Assembly: GCA_947623855.1 (NCBI GenBank)
Contig: CANQHW010000065.1
Location: 1 to 6,608, forward strand
Direction of reading: 5' to 3'
Source: an uncultured Bacilli bacterium
Lineage (GTDB): Bacteria > Bacillota_I > Bacilli_A > RF39 > UBA660
Length of the DNA stretch: 6,608 bases
The notes beneath the pieces were generated by a model. The model did not search any database, was not told the origin of the DNA, and worked only from the letters and a program-made list of their open reading frames with translations. Position numbers and translations under genes: made by a program. Position 1 is the first letter of the stretch; each line of letters opens with the position of its first letter. Shown here piece after piece: positions 5,196 to 6,608 of the stretch.

Positions 5196-6150
5196 TTATA
5201 CCTATAATAATGTCTATTTACAAGATTACTTTACATTAACTAGTAAACTAGAAAAAGAGGGTAATCTAAAACAAATCGACTATGTTATGGAAGATTATTA
5301 TTTTAAAGCTAAAACCTTTGAACAAAGTGAAATTAAAATGCAACAATTCGTTATTGATAAACTCCTTACTCGTTATTCTAAAACTATAGATTATATCATT
5401 GGAGGAGATCTAACTAACCAAATCGCCATTACATCTTATAGTGTTTCTAAATATCCTATCCCTTTTTTAGGAGTATATGGTGCTTGTAGTACTTTTAATG
5501 AATCTCTAATCTTAGCTGCTAATATGATCTCTAAAAAACTTGCCAAAAATATTCTTACTATTACCAGCAGCCATGCTTTAAATGCTGAAAAACAATTTAG
5601 ATATCCAGTTGAATATGGTGCTCCCAAACCTAAACGTGCTACAATTACTGCAACTGGTGCTGTAAGCACTATCGTAAGTAATGAACCCACAAATTTAAAA
5701 ATAACTGCTAGTACCATTGGAAGAATAGTTGATTATGGAACCACTGATGTCTTTAATATGGGTGCTGTTATGGCTCCCGCTGCTGCTGATACCTTAGTAA
5801 AACATTTAAAAGACCTAAAAAAAGATATTAACGATTATGATTTAATCTTAACCGGCGATCTAGGAGCTGTTGGATCCCAAATCTTTAAAGAACTATTAAA
5901 ACCTTATAATATCATCTTAAAAAAACATATTGATGCCGGTGAAATTCTTTATAAAAAAGAACAAAATCTAAGTAGTGGAAGTTCTGGTCCTGCAACCCTG
6001 CCTTTAGTATTATTTACCAAAATCTTAAAAGAAAAGAAATATAAAAAAATATTACTATTAGCTACCGGAGCCCTCCATTGTCCAACCTTAGTTAATCAAA
6101 AACTTTCTATCCCTGCTATATGTCACGCTATTAGTTTGGAGGTAATATAA
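5188..6150 (+). CDS. spoVAD: Stage V sporulation protein AD (dipicolinic acid-binding, thiolase-fold)
   Basis: This is a 320-residue SpoVAD, the soluble partner of the SpoVA channel that binds Ca-dipicolinic acid. It has a thiolase-like fold (ketoacyl-synthase superfamily) but is not known to act as a thiolase. Conserved blocks are G-G-D-L-T-N-Q (72-78), Y-G-A-C-S-T (97-102), S-S-H-x-x-x-A-E-K-Q-F-R-Y-P (127-140), D-Y-G-T-T-D-x-F-N-M-G-A-V-M-A-P-A-A-A-D (182-201) and L-T-G-D-L-G-A-V-G-S. The C-terminal part has A-T-G-A-L-H-C-P-T. It is about 18 residues shorter than the Bacillus protein. The family's N-terminal section around V-N-S-A-G-T-A-A-G-P-x-E is not recognisable. The Cys-containing G-S-G-C-A-C block is G-S-S-G-P-A-T here. 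GCGGTGAT (5175-5182) within spoVAC serves its ATG. No signal peptide is seen. Confidence 0.95.
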   Translation: MSSYTYNNVYLQDYFTLTSKLEKEGNLKQIDYVMEDYYFKAKTFEQSEIKMQQFVIDKLLTRYSKTIDYIIGGDLTNQIAITSYSVSKYPIPFLGVYGACSTFNESLILAANMISKKLAKNILTITSSHALNAEKQFRYPVEYGAPKPKRATITATGAVSTIVSNEPTNLKITASTIGRIVDYGTTDVFNMGAVMAPAAADTLVKHLKDLKKDINDYDLILTGDLGAVGSQIFKELLKPYNIILKKHIDAGEILYKKEQNLSSGSSGPATLPLVLFTKILKEKKYKKILLLATGALHCPTLVNQKLSIPAICHAISLEVI

Positions 6151-6151
6151 A

Positions 6152-6502
6152 ATGCTATATCTAAATGCTTTTCTTTTTGTTGGAATAGTCTCTTTAATAG
6201 GAGAGATAATCTTAGATAATACCAAACTCACTTCTGGACATGTTACTAGTATTTTAGTAGTCATCGGTGCTATCTTAAGTTTCCTAGGTTTATATGATAA
6301 ACTTATTGATTTTGCAGGAGTAGGAGCAAGTATTCCTATCACTTCTTTTGGTAATTTACTCTTTAAAGCTTGTTACGAAGGTTTTAAAAAAGCGGGTTTA
6401 TTAGGAATGTTTACCAATATGTTTAGTACCACCTCCGGAGGTATCACCGCTGCTATTATCTTCGCTGCTTTCTTTACCTTATTTACAAGACCTAAAGACT
6501 AG
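6152..6502 (+). CDS. spoVAE: Stage V sporulation protein AE (SpoVAEb-type channel component)
   Basis: This 116-residue membrane protein has the length of Bacillus SpoVAEb and the same family signatures as SpoVAC. I-L-D-N-T-K-L-T-S-G-H-V (20-31) follows a first membrane helix. L-G-L-Y-D-K-L-I-D-F-A-G-V-G-A-S-I-P-I-T-S-F-G-N (45-68) precedes the C-terminal helices, with G-G-I-T-A-A-I-I-F-A-A-F near the end. It works with SpoVAC and SpoVAD in dipicolinic acid transport across the spore inner membrane. A perfect ribosome site, GGAGGT (6138-6143), sits in the end of spoVAD, whose stop is 1 bp before this ATG. The stop (6500-6502) is inside the terminator hairpin. The other Bacillus spoVA genes (AA, AB, AEa, AF) are not in the window, so this is the minimal C-D-E set. 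Confidence 0.95.
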   Translation: MLYLNAFLFVGIVSLIGEIILDNTKLTSGHVTSILVVIGAILSFLGLYDKLIDFAGVGASIPITSFGNLLFKACYEGFKKAGLLGMFTNMFSTTSGGITAAIIFAAFFTLFTRPKD

Positions 6503-6514
6503 GTCTTTTTATTT
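6487..6514 (+). terminator. Intrinsic terminator of the spoVA operon
   Basis: AAGACCT (6487-6493) pairs perfectly with AGGTCTT (6501-6507) around a 7-nt loop. The run TTTTT-A-TTT continues to 6514. The spoVAE stop codon lies at the base of the loop and 3' arm. It is the strongest terminator in the window. Confidence 0.8.
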
Positions 6515-6533
6515 AGCATAGCAAAATGCACCG

Positions 6534-6561
6534 TTAAGTTTTAAGAAAAGTGCACTATATT
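6534..6561 (+). promoter_or_regulatory. Candidate promoter of the gene leaving the window
   Basis: TTAAGT (6534-6539), a 16-bp spacer and TATATT (6556-6561) repeat the layout seen before the sigma gene, including the shared TGCACTATATTA (6551-6562). TGCAC also occurs just upstream (6527-6531) and in the start of the coding region (6589-6593). A start near 6568 would fall in the ribosome site, so either the leader is minimal or the true -10 register differs. Confidence 0.4.
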
Positions 6562-6580
6562 AAAAGGGGAGTAGTGTATT

Positions 6581-6608
6581 TTGGTAAATGCACGTAATTT
6601 AAAGGAAA
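6581..6608 (+). CDS. Start of an unidentified gene (3' partial, TTG start)
   Basis: Reading from TTG 6581 gives M-V-N-A-R-N-L-K-E to the window edge. GGGGAG (6566-6571) lies 9 nt before it. The other nearby candidate starts, GTG 6574 and ATG 6588, hit stops within a few codons, so TTG is the only start that stays open. Nine residues are too few to name a family. A gene is likely because a terminator, a promoter-like element and a ribosome site precede it in order. Confidence 0.45.

Noticed and set aside
5436..5717. 93-residue reverse-strand open frame inside spoVAD
   Set aside because: Fully covered by conserved SpoVAD motifs on the + strand. Its hydrophobic look comes from reading the complement of Thr/Asn/Lys-rich codons.
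6088..6342. 84-residue reverse-strand open frame across the spoVAD-spoVAE junction
   Set aside because: Overlaps two well-supported genes and the spoVAE ribosome site, and shows no domain.

Overview
The window is AT-rich and reads as a low-GC Bacillota (Firmicutes) chromosome. The standard code is used: TGA is a stop in infB. It joins the end of a nusA-infB-type translation operon to a small sporulation locus. A spore former with a compacted version of the Bacillus nusA operon suggests an uncultured, probably gut-associated Bacilli or Erysipelotrichia-like lineage. The organism is inferred from gene content only.

Region 1 (1-3687, + strand) is a tightly packed operon: the end of nusA, then rnpM/ylxR, infB, rbfA and truB. 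The genes overlap (8 bp, ATGA, 11 bp) or are 17 bp apart. Together they cover transcription elongation, RNase P modulation, translation initiation, 30S maturation and tRNA pseudouridine 55. Compared with Bacillus subtilis, ylxQ (between ylxR and infB), ylxP (between infB and rbfA) and ribF (after truB) are missing.

Region 2 (3684-4032) is the most unusual part. A 62-residue minus-strand gene has its own near-consensus promoter and ends inside the truB stop codon. It resembles only the C-terminal, toxin-binding part of RelB/DinJ antitoxins. The truB 3' end (17 bp, AAAATGTTTCATAATTA) recurs exactly at 3937-3953, just beyond this gene's promoter. There it is followed by an in-register TAG and a hairpin with a T-run. 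The simplest reading is that a cassette of about 267 bp inserted at the truB terminus, duplicated the target and separated truB from its terminator.

Region 3 (4033-6514, + strand) is sporulation. A SigF/SigG-like sigma factor is followed by an intrinsic terminator, a strong match to a SigG-type promoter (GTATA-N18-CATAATA), and spoVAC-spoVAD-spoVAE, which ends in another intrinsic terminator. SpoVA proteins move dipicolinic acid into the forespore and out on germination. In B. subtilis the spoVA operon is read by SigG, so the neighbouring sigma factor is the obvious candidate regulator.

Region 4 (6515-6608) holds a promoter-like element and the first codons of a gene leaving the window, probably starting at TTG. 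It shares the 12-mer TGCACTATATTA, and a TTAA box at the same distance, with the region upstream of the sigma gene.
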